DNA from: Flagellimonas sp. MMG031
GTDB lineage: Bacteria; Bacteroidota; Bacteroidia; Flavobacteriales; Flavobacteriaceae
Length of the DNA: 64,000 nt
Reading direction: 5' to 3'
Assembly (NCBI RefSeq): GCF_040112705.1
Contig: NZ_CP157804.1
Span: forward strand, 3,342,001 to 3,406,000
Positions within the stretch are counted from its first letter, which is position 1, and every line of letters begins with the position of its first letter. Both the position numbers and the translations under genes were made by a program. The notes under the pieces were generated by a model, which searched no databases, was not told the DNA's origin, and was given only the letters and a program-made list of their open reading frames with translations. Below, one piece after another: positions 43,383-52,089 of the stretch.

Positions 43383-44809
43383 CTGTATTTGGAGTTGATC
43401 TTGATGGTTTTCCCATCTGTCTTGTTCAAATGATAACCCGTATAGGAGTTGCCTCCATTCCTTTTGGTGGATGTTAACTTTAGGGATTTTGGATATTGAA
43501 AACCAGAAATTGTCTCGTTCACCGAAATGGCATAGGGTGCTTCTGGAAGAACACAATCCAACTCCCCATTCTCCACCGAAATATCGATGGTTTGGAACCC
43601 ATCGGAAACATGATCTATGCTCAAGGCACCAAAATTATTCGTCACCAAGGCCTTGCCCATCACTTTTCCGATGACCACATTGGACGATACCGAATTCAAC
43701 CGCAGCTCCTTCACCTCCTTTAGATTGATTTTATCCGAATAATCGGCACTGAGCCTACCATAGTTCCAGTTCTGTACCACTACAGGGGAGTAGGACACAC
43801 GAATATCGGTGTTGGCACCTTCAATGGTAGAAGCAAGCAAGCTTGCGTAGGACAAGCTTGCATTGATGTTTTTGGTGTTTTCGGCAAGTTTCACCTCACC
43901 GTGCCTCACGTTCATGTTTAATTTAATGTACTTGGGCATTTTAATGATGATTCGTTTTTTGACCTTGTATTCCTTATGTTTTCCATCAGAAGAAAAATAG
44001 AACACATTGGGGCTTCCGTGTATGGTCCTGGCCTCTTCCCGTAGTTGTTTTCTGAGTTCCGCCTGTTCGCTTCTGAGCTCTTCCCTTTGGGCACGAAGTT
44101 CTTCGCGCTGCTCCCTCAATTGTTCGTGCATTTCCTCGCGCACCTTTTCACGCTCTTCACGGAGTTTGTCACGTTCTCCCCTCATCTCTTCCCTTCGGGC
44201 TTCGCGCTCTTCGGCCATCTTCTCCATTTCTTTGCCCCATTTTTCAAAGCGCTCCTTATATTCCTTATCAAAGGTTTTCTCAAACTCCTTTTGCCACTCC
44301 TTCATATATTTCTCACCGTCCTTTTTATACGCATCATAATCAAATTCAATGGGCGGCAGTGGCGGCAAAGGTGGCATGGAAGGCATTACGGCAATTTCTG
44401 GCAGCACAATCTCGGGGATTTCCACACTCGCCATAATTTCCGCTACCGATGGCATATCGGGAACACCAATACTTACCGTATTGAAGTCAAAGGAATAAGG
44501 TGATGCCCCTTTGGTACTGACCTCGATTTCCTTGCTATTTCCCATAATCTTCACCAAATCCCTATCAAAATAGGAATCGGCCTCCTTTTGATCCACCCCA
44601 TCCAACTCGATGATGGCGGTGATTTCCACTTCGTCCTTATTCCATGTTTGGAACTCAATGTCCGCATAACTGGTCGTGATGTTCAACTCCGTGTCCTTGT
44701 TGACATTGAAAGTTTCTTTGTAGGTTTTGGACTTTTGTTGTGCCATACCGGTAAAACCGACGAGCACAAGCAGCAATCCACTACACCATATTTGATGATT
44801 CCTGTTCAT
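43361..44809 (-). CDS. Exported DUF4097-like protein with long charged helix
   Basis: A 482-residue exported protein (signal peptide SGLLLVLVGFTGMA). Residues 30-125 and 285-482 are short beta-strand repeats of the DUF4097 type (INASLSYASLLASTIEG, NINLKEVKELRLNSVSSNVVIG), as in putative surface adhesins. Between them lie a proline run (MPPLPPLPPIEF) and about 120 residues of unbroken Glu/Arg/Lys helix (EEREKVREEMHEQLREQREEL), a likely single alpha helix. It overlaps the anti-sigma-like gene by 29 bases, so it is the last gene of a three-gene envelope-stress-type operon. Its function is unknown; it may be the sensor or the effector. Confidence 0.78.
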   Translation of the reverse strand: MNRNHQIWCSGLLLVLVGFTGMAQQKSKTYKETFNVNKDTELNITTSYADIEFQTWNKDEVEITAIIELDGVDQKEADSYFDRDLVKIMGNSKEIEVSTKGASPYSFDFNTVSIGVPDMPSVAEIMASVEIPEIVLPEIAVMPSMPPLPPLPPIEFDYDAYKKDGEKYMKEWQKEFEKTFDKEYKERFEKWGKEMEKMAEEREARREEMRGERDKLREEREKVREEMHEQLREQREELRAQREELRSEQAELRKQLREEARTIHGSPNVFYFSSDGKHKEYKVKKRIIIKMPKYIKLNMNVRHGEVKLAENTKNINASLSYASLLASTIEGANTDIRVSYSPVVVQNWNYGRLSADYSDKINLKEVKELRLNSVSSNVVIGKVMGKALVTNNFGALSIDHVSDGFQTIDISVENGELDCVLPEAPYAISVNETISGFQYPKSLKLTSTKRNGGNSYTGYHLNKTDGKTIKINSKYSEVVLKN

Positions 44810-45380
44810 TTTTTGATGATTTTAATTGATTTAACTTTGATTTTAATTTTTGCAACAACTGCAACCGTAGCTGTAGGTTGTTCACCAAGGCACTGATGGT
44901 CTGGTCGTTGGGACCCAATTCGTTCAGTTCTTGGTTCAATCGTTGATATTCTTGATTCAGTTCGGCCAAACGTTCCATATAACTGTCCACCAATTCCTTG
45001 TTCCCAGGGTCGTCGGCCAAATCGGACAATTGTAGGTTGATGTTGGTCGTATAATAGGTTTCTATTTTTTTAAGGTCTGGAGACAAGTCACCCAAGGAAA
45101 TACCCTGCGCCTCCCCACTAGGATTGTTTCGGTCCACTACCGTTACTTTTTCATCGGGCAAAGGAGTATCCGAACTAGAGAAATAGTAGATGGACAGTCC
45201 AAGTACTACAACAACCGAAGCTGCTATCTGCATCCAAAGGGAAAACACCTTTTGTTTTGGAGGGTTTTTGGGGAGTTCCTGCTCCAACTTGGCAAAGAAC
45301 CGGTCCTCATGTCCCTCTTTCATGGTAAAACCTCGCTCCTTCCTTTCCTTTTCAAACAATTTTCTAAGATCACGTGCCAT
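44781..45380 (-). CDS. Putative anti-sigma factor, single-pass
   Basis: A 199-residue protein with one membrane helix at residues 48-66 (LWMQIAASVVVVLGLSIYYF). The cytoplasmic 45 residues are charged (LRKLFEKERKERGF, EDRFFAKLEQELP). The outer part is helical with a coiled coil (LNQEYQRLNQELNELG, LRLQLLQKLKSKLNQL). No HxxxCxxC zinc motif is visible, so the role of sigma inhibitor is inferred from topology and from the 11-base overlap with the sigma gene. Confidence 0.72.
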   Translation of the reverse strand: MARDLRKLFEKERKERGFTMKEGHEDRFFAKLEQELPKNPPKQKVFSLWMQIAASVVVVLGLSIYYFSSSDTPLPDEKVTVVDRNNPSGEAQGISLGDLSPDLKKIETYYTTNINLQLSDLADDPGNKELVDSYMERLAELNQEYQRLNQELNELGPNDQTISALVNNLQLRLQLLQKLKSKLNQLKSSKNEQESSNMV

Positions 45381-45975
45381 AAGCCAAATCCTTTAATTTT
45401 TCTTTCAGTTGTGCCTTTCCTCTTAAGAGCCTCGTTCTAGATGTTGTTTCCGTTATGTCCAGAATTTCGGAAATCTCACTGTGGTCGTATCCTTCCACCA
45501 GAAACAATTGCACTACATATTTATATTTTGGTGCCAGTTCGTCGATGGCTTCCTTGACCTGATCCATGGAGATGCCTTCTTCCACAGACCAGTCATCATC
45601 GGCGGCAACTTGCATATAATTTTCGTTTAACTCTACCGTTCGTTGGTGTTTCGACTTTAAAAAGTCGATACTCCCATTCACCACTATACGTTTCAACCAA
45701 GCCCCGAACGTGACATCACCCTTAAACTGCTCAATCCGCTGAAACGCCTTTATGAACGAATCCTGCAACACATCTTCGGCATCATCCGGATTTTTAAGGA
45801 ACCGCATGGCCACACAGAACATCCCATCGCAATACTGACGGTACAGTTTCATTTGTGCATGACGGTCGTTTGCCTTGCACTGCTCTACAAGCTCGATATG
45901 GAGCGCACTTGGTTCTATGTTCGGTTTTTTTAGTGGTTCTGTACTAAGGACGATGCAAAAAACGCAACGTTGCAA
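45370..45975 (-). CDS. ECF-type RNA polymerase sigma factor
   Basis: A sigma-70-family extracytoplasmic-function factor. Region 2 is clear (YCDGMFCVAMRFLKNPDDAEDVLQDSFIKAFQ), as is region 4 (YKYVVQLFLVEGYDHSEISEILDITETTSRTRLLRGK). The start is uncertain: no ATG or GTG lies between the upstream terminator hairpin and the conserved LVEQCKAND. I use the TTG at 45975 (201 residues). An ATA 15 codons further in aligns with the usual N-terminus of relatives and cannot be excluded. It begins an operon with the anti-sigma-like and surface-protein genes. Confidence 0.85.
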   Translation of the reverse strand: MQRCVFCIVLSTEPLKKPNIEPSALHIELVEQCKANDRHAQMKLYRQYCDGMFCVAMRFLKNPDDAEDVLQDSFIKAFQRIEQFKGDVTFGAWLKRIVVNGSIDFLKSKHQRTVELNENYMQVAADDDWSVEEGISMDQVKEAIDELAPKYKYVVQLFLVEGYDHSEISEILDITETTSRTRLLRGKAQLKEKLKDLAYGT

Positions 45976-46008
45976 ATTAGGTAGTTTTTGGCGTATTTTT
46001 AACAAAAA

Positions 46009-46035
46009 AGCCCCGCTGCACATCACAACGGGGCT
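46009..46035 (-). terminator. Intrinsic terminator after ohr
   Basis: On the minus strand AGCCCCG and CGGGGCT pair over 7 bp around a 13-base loop and are followed by six T. It separates ohr from the sigma-factor operon downstream on the same strand. Confidence 0.82.
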
Positions 46036-46057
46036 CATTTTTAATAGGTTACGCAGT

Positions 46058-46483
46058 TTATTCGTCCAACATTAAGTTTAAGTGAACGGTGATATTATCG
46101 CGGGTAGCCTTGCTATACGGGCACATTTCGTGGGCTTCCTTGATAATGGTCTCCCCCATTTCCTTGTCTACCGTAGGTAAATAGGTATCCAAGGTCACTT
46201 CCAAGAAAAAACCATCCTCTTCCTTATTAAAGGCCACAATGGCGGTTACATTAAAATCCCCTAGGTCGTCAATATTGTGATTTTTGGCTACGGCCTGCAC
46301 GGCACCGGCATAGCAGGTGGAATAGGCTGCCGCAAAGAGTTCTTCGGGATTGGTGGATTTTGGGTCCGGTTTTCCTTTGGAATTGGGCATGCTTATCGGA
46401 AAATCCAAAACACCGTCCTCACTCTTTACATGTCCTGACCTTCCGCCCGTATTGGTGGCCTGAGCCTCAAAAATAGTCTTCAT
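46058..46483 (-). CDS. ohr: Organic hydroperoxide resistance protein (Ohr/OsmC family)
   Basis: Ohr is a thiol peroxidase that reduces organic hydroperoxides. The 141 residues carry the two catalytic cysteines in STCYAGAV (near residue 60) and MCPYSKATR (near residue 124). The N-terminal TGGRSGHVKSEDGVLDF is typical of the Ohr branch. It has its own terminator. A perfect inverted repeat lies 26-52 bases before the start and could bind an OhrR-like sensor, although no such gene is in the window. Confidence 0.93.
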   Translation of the reverse strand: MKTIFEAQATNTGGRSGHVKSEDGVLDFPISMPNSKGKPDPKSTNPEELFAAAYSTCYAGAVQAVAKNHNIDDLGDFNVTAIVAFNKEEDGFFLEVTLDTYLPTVDKEMGETIIKEAHEMCPYSKATRDNITVHLNLMLDE

Positions 46484-46509
46484 CTTTTAACTGTTTATAG
46501 GTTCATAAA

Positions 46510-46535
46510 AATCGGTTCGTTCAATACAACCGATT
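46510..46535. promoter_or_regulatory. Inverted repeat upstream of ohr, candidate operator
   Basis: AATCGGTT and AACCGATT form perfect 8-base arms separated by 10 bases. It lies 26 bases upstream of ohr on the minus strand and about 155 bases before meaB on the plus strand. Confidence 0.5.
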
Positions 46536-46689
46536 ACTGACCGAATAAGGTACCAATTTGTGAGCGGAAGTGTGGAGGAATGGATATTAAATTTTTGTGA
46601 AATGGAAATATGGAAAAAGTATCGATTTGTCGCCCCATAGAATTAAACCCGTAAAATCTTTATAAATTCGTATAAACCGACGATTCCCT

Positions 46690-47733
46690 TTGGCAGACGA
46701 TAACAAAACACCCGAAAACACCATTTCCAAAATCAAGGCACTCCGAAAACAGGAACTTTCGGCAGATGCGTTGGCTCAAGGAATATTTGATGGAAACAAA
46801 GCCATGCTGGCCAAGGCCATCACGCTTTTGGAGAGCACCAAACCGGAACATGCAGAAAAAGCCAACGCGGTTATCGAAAAATGTCTGTCCAAGCCCAGCC
46901 AAAGCATTCGGTTGGGTATCACAGGTGTTCCCGGAGTCGGCAAAAGTTCGTTCATCGAAACCTTGGGCAAAACCTTGACCGAAAAGGGCAACAAGGTGGC
47001 CGTTTTGGCCGTCGACCCGACCAGCTCGTTGAGCAAGGGGAGCATTTTGGGCGACAAGACACGAATGGAGACCTTGGCAAAGGACCCGAATGCCTTTATC
47101 CGTCCGTCCCCTTCCGGTAGCTCTTTGGGCGGGGTGGCACAAAAAACCCGAGAAAGCATCATGCTCTGCGAGGCTGCAGGGTACAATGTGATTTTAGTGG
47201 AAACGGTCGGTGTGGGCCAAAGCGAAATTGCCGTCCACAGCATGGTCGATTTTTTTCTGCTGCTCAAATTATCGGGAGCGGGAGACGAACTGCAGGGCAT
47301 CAAAAGGGGCATCATGGAGATGGCCGATGCCATTGCCATCAACAAAGCGGATGGCAGCAACAAGGAACATGCGCAATTGGCCGTAACTGAATTTTCAAGG
47401 GCCTTGCACCTATATCCTCCCAAAGCTAATGGTTGGATACCCAAAGTGAAGAAATGCTCTGCGGTAGAAAACACGGGAATCATAGAAATTTGGGAAATGG
47501 TACAACGTTTTGTGTCGCACACCAAGGAAAATGGTTTTTTTGAAAAGAACCGGCAGCAACAGAACAAAAATTGGTTCCTTCAGACCGTGGATGAATACAT
47601 TAAGCAATTTTTCCATCAAAAAGAAACCTTTAAAAAGGAACAGGCCAAACTATTGACGGATATCGAATCACACAAAATCTCCCCCTTTTATGCCGCAAAA
47701 CTCCTGTTGGACAAGATTACCAAGGAACTTTAA
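46690..47733 (+). CDS. meaB: Methylmalonyl-CoA mutase-associated GTPase MeaB
   Basis: MeaB is a G3E-family GTPase that guards methylmalonyl-CoA mutase and helps load its adenosylcobalamin. The 347 residues contain GVPGVGKSS (Walker A), VDPTS, an ETVGVGQSE switch region and INKADG (base specificity). The start is probably the TTG at 46690, as no ATG precedes the conserved core. The mutase genes are not adjacent. A glycosyltransferase gene follows after 35 bases but has a -7 element of its own. Confidence 0.93.
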   Translation: MADDNKTPENTISKIKALRKQELSADALAQGIFDGNKAMLAKAITLLESTKPEHAEKANAVIEKCLSKPSQSIRLGITGVPGVGKSSFIETLGKTLTEKGNKVAVLAVDPTSSLSKGSILGDKTRMETLAKDPNAFIRPSPSGSSLGGVAQKTRESIMLCEAAGYNVILVETVGVGQSEIAVHSMVDFFLLLKLSGAGDELQGIKRGIMEMADAIAINKADGSNKEHAQLAVTEFSRALHLYPPKANGWIPKVKKCSAVENTGIIEIWEMVQRFVSHTKENGFFEKNRQQQNKNWFLQTVDEYIKQFFHQKETFKKEQAKLLTDIESHKISPFYAAKLLLDKITKEL

Positions 47734-47743
47734 ATAAAAGCGA

Positions 47744-47751
47744 TAAATTTG
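47744..47751 (+). promoter_or_regulatory. TAnnTTTG-type -7 element before the glycosyltransferase gene
   Basis: TAAATTTG, 17 bases before the ATG at 47769. No -33 TTG. Confidence 0.38.
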
Positions 47752-47768
47752 CACAGATTTTATACCGA

Positions 47769-48731
47769 ATGAGCACCGTTACCGATTCCCTGTTATCCAT
47801 AGTGGTTCCTTTGTACAACGAGGAGGACAATGTGGTTCTTTTGACCCAGAAGATCAACGAAAGTCTGGAGGGGTACAACTACCAAATTGTATATGTGGAT
47901 GACTTTTCCACGGACAAAACGCGCTTCAAGGTCAAGGAAATGGACGATAAAAGAGTCCACTTGATCGAACTCAAAAAAAATTATGGCCAAAGTTTGGCCC
48001 TCGCTGCCGGAATTGACTATGCCGAAGGCGAATACATTATCACCATGGATGGTGACCTGCAAAACGATCCCTCCGATATTCCGGGCATGCTGGAATATGC
48101 CATTGGTGAAGAATATGATCTGGTCACCGGAATACGTCAAAAACGGAAAGACTCCCTTGTTAAAAAAATTCCCTCCAAAATCGCCAACTTTTTGGTGCGC
48201 AGGGTAACCAAATTGGACATTAAGGACAATGGTTGCGCCCTCAAGGTATTTACCAAGGATATTGCCAAAAGCCTAAACCTTTATGGGGAAATGCACCGTT
48301 TTATTACGCTTTTGGCCCATTTGGAAGGCGCACAGATCAAACAAGTCCCCGTAAAGCACCATGCCAGGCACGCAGGAGTTTCCAAATATGGGTTGGAGCG
48401 TGTTTTTAAGGTAGTGGCCGATATGATGCTGTTGCTCTTTATTCGAAAATATTTCCAACGGCCCATTCACTTGTTCGGGATTTTCGGGGTATTGCTGGTA
48501 ATCCTTGGTATTTTAATCAATGTGTACCTATTAATCGTCAAACTCGGCTTTGGACAGGATATCGGTACCCGGCCATTGCTAATTTTCGGGATGATGTTCA
48601 TTGTGGGGGGAATCCAATTGTTTACTATCGGAATTGTAATGGAACTCTTGATCCGTACCTACTACGAATCCCAGCAAAAACGTCCGTATCGCATCAAAAA
48701 AATCAGCATAGGTGACGGAAAAGCTGCGTAA
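47769..48731 (+). CDS. Polyprenyl-phosphate glycosyltransferase (GT2, DPM1/ArnC-like)
   Basis: A 320-residue GT2 enzyme expected to move a sugar from a nucleotide to undecaprenyl phosphate at the inner membrane. The catalytic half has VVPLYNEEDNVVLL, YVDDFSTDKT, MDGDLQNDP (DxD-like) and DNGCALKVF. The C-terminal quarter has two membrane helices (FGVLLVILGILINVYLLIV, RPLLIFGMMFIVGGIQL), the layout of dolichol-phosphate mannose synthase and ArnC. The flippase-like gene overlaps it by 20 bases, and an ArnT-like transferase lies next in convergent orientation. Confidence 0.9.
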   Translation: MSTVTDSLLSIVVPLYNEEDNVVLLTQKINESLEGYNYQIVYVDDFSTDKTRFKVKEMDDKRVHLIELKKNYGQSLALAAGIDYAEGEYIITMDGDLQNDPSDIPGMLEYAIGEEYDLVTGIRQKRKDSLVKKIPSKIANFLVRRVTKLDIKDNGCALKVFTKDIAKSLNLYGEMHRFITLLAHLEGAQIKQVPVKHHARHAGVSKYGLERVFKVVADMMLLLFIRKYFQRPIHLFGIFGVLLVILGILINVYLLIVKLGFGQDIGTRPLLIFGMMFIVGGIQLFTIGIVMELLIRTYYESQQKRPYRIKKISIGDGKAA

Positions 48732-49584
48732 AAAAGGTATCACCGCGTTAAAAATTGTGATTAGCGCAGTGCTGATCTACTTTATTTTCACCAAAATAGA
48801 GCTGAAAGATGTACTGCAAACGCTAAAAAAAAGCGACCCGCTCTACTTATCCTTGGCTGTGTTGTTTTTTGTGTTGTCGAAGGTAATTTCGGCCATTCGG
48901 ACCAACTTATATTTTCATCAAATTGGAGCGCCCCTTACGCAATGGAGCAATCTAAAATTATCCCTGTTGGGGATGTTCTATAACCTGTTTTTGCCAGGTG
49001 GAATTGGCGGTGATGCGTACAAAGGCTACGTCGTCCAAAGAGAATATCAACCGGGAACCAAAAAAGTGGTGTCGAGCATACTCTTAGATCGGTTGAGCGG
49101 TATGCTCCTGCTTTTTGTGTATGCCTGCTTGCTGGCCATACTATCCAAAAACGCTTTTTTTCAAAAGTTTTACGGCCTATTTATAGCTGCCTTTCCCCTG
49201 AGCATTGTGGTGTTCTGGTTCGTGAATAAGACATTTTTTACATCGATTCTACCCGTTTTTTGGAAATCTTTGGGGTTTTCGGCCATGGTACAAATGGCTC
49301 AGCTCATCAGTGTTTTGTTTATTCTGAAGGCCTTGTCCGTTAGTTTGGACACCGTCGAGTATTTGTTTGTATTTCTGATTTCTTCCATTGTATCGGTCAT
49401 TCCTTTGACCATTGGAGGTATTGGAAGTCGGGAAGTCACTTTTTTATATGGTGCCAAATGGTTGGGGTTGGATGAAAGCACGTCCATTGGGGTCAGTTTT
49501 GCTTTCTTTTTGATTACCGCCCTGATTTCTCTTTTTGGAGTCATCTATCATTTTAAAAAGCCAAAACTGGAATCAGTAACTTAG
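48712..49584 (+). CDS. Flippase-like integral membrane protein (UPF0104/LPG-synthase-like)
   Basis: A 290-residue protein with seven to eight membrane helices of the lysylphosphatidylglycerol synthase transmembrane/UPF0104 family. Signature segments are LFLPGGIGGDAYKGY near residue 100 and IPLTIGGIGSREV near residue 230. The soluble aminoacyl-transfer domain of MprF is absent, so this is the flippase-like half alone. The start is the GTG at 48712 inside the GT2 gene. A role in moving the lipid-linked sugar or another lipid across the membrane is inferred from context. Its stop shares bases with that of the GT39 gene (CTAG). Confidence 0.85.
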   Translation: MTEKLRKKGITALKIVISAVLIYFIFTKIELKDVLQTLKKSDPLYLSLAVLFFVLSKVISAIRTNLYFHQIGAPLTQWSNLKLSLLGMFYNLFLPGGIGGDAYKGYVVQREYQPGTKKVVSSILLDRLSGMLLLFVYACLLAILSKNAFFQKFYGLFIAAFPLSIVVFWFVNKTFFTSILPVFWKSLGFSAMVQMAQLISVLFILKALSVSLDTVEYLFVFLISSIVSVIPLTIGGIGSREVTFLYGAKWLGLDESTSIGVSFAFFLITALISLFGVIYHFKKPKLESVT

Positions 49585-51239
49585 TCCAAGTGCACCAAAT
49601 GCATTTGGTTCAATTTTTCTTCCCTCGTGTTCGGATTCAAAAATTTGATCTGCAATCGGGTAATTCGGAATTGATCTACCGTAATCTGATCATCCCAGGC
49701 CACACCTTTTTGCTTCAGCTTCTGCAATTCATCATCCGTGGCATAGACCCAAACATCACTTTTGGAGGCAATGTCGTCCAGCGAGGTGATTTGAACCGGT
49801 TTTTTATTATAGAAATCCAACGACCATGAATAGCGTTCCGAAATCTTGTAGATCCTGTCCACTGGAATCTGTGTCTCTTCAACTATAGCGGCCATATTAG
49901 AGCCACCCTGATATTCGAGCAGTTTGGGATAAAAATGGGCATTCATAAATCCATTCAATAGTACCGAGCTCCATAAAGCAACCGTGGCAATTTTTGTATA
50001 TGGTGTATCTTTTTGTAGGATGATGTAACCAACCGTACCAATGGCTATTAGCAACAGCGCATAACCGTACCAATGTTCCAATTGGAACACTAAAAAACTG
50101 ATCAATACCATAAAGATGACCACCAACCCCAATATAAAATATTGGATGCCTAGAATCACCTTTGCCATTTTCTTTTGTTCCTTTTGATGCAGCATAAATA
50201 AAAATCCTGCCGACAAGATTGCGTACAGTGGCATGAGGATGTTCATGTAGTGGGGCAGTTTGAACTGTGCAAAACTGATGAGGAGGAACAAAATCGAAAT
50301 TCCGCCCACGGTCAAAAATTCCAAATTCGGACGGTAAGAGAACTTGACCTTCCAAAACGCCTTGACCTTCATCCAATACCCCAATAAGGCGAGTACGGTC
50401 CACGGCAGGAACACCCACAAAAACGTATGGAAGAAAAAGAAAAAGTAGCTACTGTTCTTCCCTATCCCCTCTCCGCTCATCCGTTCGAAGCTCTGCTCCC
50501 AAAAAATAAAAAAGATACCACTGCGGTTGTCCTTTCCGCGAATCACTTTCTCGGGGTGCAAATCAAATTGATGGTAATAGGCATAAAGCATGGGCGAAAT
50601 GGTCAACGCGAATACCAAAATCGCCACAACAACCTTCCAATGTAGCAATGATTGCCACTTTCGGGTATACGCCAAATGACAGAGCAGCGATATCCCGATG
50701 ACCACCAAGGCTATCTGCCCTTTGGTGGAAAAGGCCATGCCTGCCCCAAAGGCACCTAGAGCGATGCTTTTTAGGGTATTTTTCTCTACATAGGTAACCA
50801 GTTGCCAAATGGAGAAAATGGCAAATCCGGTCAAAACAGCATCGGTACGTACATCGATATTGGCCAATACGATGGTTTGGGCCGTCATAAAAATCAAAGA
50901 GGCCAATCGTCCCACCTCCTTGTTATACAATAATTTTCCCAGGTGGTAGCAGCTGTAGGCACCCAATAAGGTCGACAAAATACCGGGAATACGGTATGCC
51001 CAATCGTGGATACCGAACAATTTGTACGAAAGTGCGGCCAACCAATAATGCATGTGGGGCTTATCCAGATACTCTTCGGGCCCTTTGAACAGGCTTAAAA
51101 AATCATTTTCCTGCACCATGCGCATCGCCATTACGGCAAATTGGGCCGAATCGTTTTCCATTAAGGTGACGAACATCCCAATGATGTACACCAATACAAT
51201 CAGTGCCAAGTAAAACCAGTATCGCGTGGTGGATATCAT
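49581..51239 (-). CDS. GT39/ArnT-like glycosyltransferase, integral membrane
   Basis: A 552-residue transferase of the PMT/ArnT class, which uses polyprenyl-phosphate sugars on the periplasmic side. The first loop has the catalytic acid region (ENDSAQFAVMAMRM) and the DKPHMHYW motif. About 12 membrane helices follow, then a small C-terminal soluble domain (ISERYSWSLDFYNKKPVQI). The ATG at 51239 overlaps the stop of the PAP2 gene (ATGA), so the two are coupled. It is the natural user of the sugar donor made by the GT2 gene at 47769. Confidence 0.88.
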   Translation of the reverse strand: MISTTRYWFYLALIVLVYIIGMFVTLMENDSAQFAVMAMRMVQENDFLSLFKGPEEYLDKPHMHYWLAALSYKLFGIHDWAYRIPGILSTLLGAYSCYHLGKLLYNKEVGRLASLIFMTAQTIVLANIDVRTDAVLTGFAIFSIWQLVTYVEKNTLKSIALGAFGAGMAFSTKGQIALVVIGISLLCHLAYTRKWQSLLHWKVVVAILVFALTISPMLYAYYHQFDLHPEKVIRGKDNRSGIFFIFWEQSFERMSGEGIGKNSSYFFFFFHTFLWVFLPWTVLALLGYWMKVKAFWKVKFSYRPNLEFLTVGGISILFLLISFAQFKLPHYMNILMPLYAILSAGFLFMLHQKEQKKMAKVILGIQYFILGLVVIFMVLISFLVFQLEHWYGYALLLIAIGTVGYIILQKDTPYTKIATVALWSSVLLNGFMNAHFYPKLLEYQGGSNMAAIVEETQIPVDRIYKISERYSWSLDFYNKKPVQITSLDDIASKSDVWVYATDDELQKLKQKGVAWDDQITVDQFRITRLQIKFLNPNTREEKLNQMHLVHLD

Positions 51240-51805
51240 ACCCCTGTTTTTTGGAAAGCAAATATAGCCAACTTGGCCCATAACCACCCGAACAGTGAAC
51301 CTACCAAAGCGCCAGTAAGCACATCCAACGGATAGTGCACACCAATGTAAATTCGGCTATAGGCCACCACACCGGCCCAAAGCAACAACACCCAAGAAAT
51401 GTACTTTACCTTGTTCCTGAACATCACCGTAAAGAAAATAGCGGGACCAAACGAATTGGCTGCATGGGCGGAAAAATATCCAAATTGCCCGCCACAATAG
51501 CTTTTCACCAAACGCATGGCTGGACTTACTTCTGGATCGTGACAAGGCCGCAATCGACCTACGCCATATTTAAAAAAGTTGGATAGTTGGTCCGTACAGG
51601 TAATCAGCAGGGCAATGGATACCAAAACAATTCCCGTTCCCTTCCAGCCAAAGCTTCGATATGACAAATAGAGCAATAGCAGATAAAGTGGAGCGGAATT
51701 TCGGGTGGTGGTCATGAACATCCAAAAGCCGTCCCAAGTTTCGGTCCCCAATCCGTTGAGAAACAAAAACAGTTCTTTATCGTATTGCAGTAGTTGCTCC
51801 AGCAT
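51236..51805 (-). CDS. PAP2-family phosphatase, membrane
   Basis: A 189-residue integral membrane phosphatase. The three motifs are KYGVGRLRP (KxxxxxxRP), FSAHAANS (variant of PSGH, catalytic His retained) and SRIYIGVHYPLDVL (SRxxxxxHxxxD). Relatives act on undecaprenyl diphosphate or on the lipid A 1- or 4'-phosphate. The coupling to an ArnT-like transferase makes a lipid A or carrier-lipid substrate likely, which is inference. Its ATG overlaps the stop of the 75-residue gene (TGATG). Confidence 0.9.
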   Translation of the reverse strand: MLEQLLQYDKELFLFLNGLGTETWDGFWMFMTTTRNSAPLYLLLLYLSYRSFGWKGTGIVLVSIALLITCTDQLSNFFKYGVGRLRPCHDPEVSPAMRLVKSYCGGQFGYFSAHAANSFGPAIFFTVMFRNKVKYISWVLLLWAGVVAYSRIYIGVHYPLDVLTGALVGSLFGWLWAKLAIFAFQKTGV

Positions 51806-52032
51806 CAAGAATCGTATCTGGAGACTTCCCGATCATAAAACGCGGTAGCGGCCTCGATCAAGCTTTCCGCTTCTTCCATCAAATCGGCCTCGTCCTCCTT
51901 GGAGAACTCTTCCATCCATTCCACCTCATCATTTTCCAAATTGATAATAAAACGTGGGTATTCGGTATGGACAATAAAGATGGCATCGGGATGATCCGTA
52001 TTGTCGGCCAATAAAAATTTAGGTAGTTCCAT
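51805..52032 (-). CDS. Small acidic protein of unknown function
   Basis: A 75-residue acidic cytoplasmic protein: two beta-like segments with DAIFIVHTEYPRFIINL, then a Glu-rich helix (EEFSKEDEADLMEEAESLIEAA). There is no known domain. It heads a minus-strand run with the PAP2 and GT39 genes, each coupled by start/stop overlap, so it may belong to that module. Confidence 0.75.
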   Translation of the reverse strand: MELPKFLLADNTDHPDAIFIVHTEYPRFIINLENDEVEWMEEFSKEDEADLMEEAESLIEAATAFYDREVSRYDS

Positions 52033-52089
52033 GTGCTCGTATTTTGATTCCCAATATGAAATCTAATATTTTATATTTTTTAATGCGTC

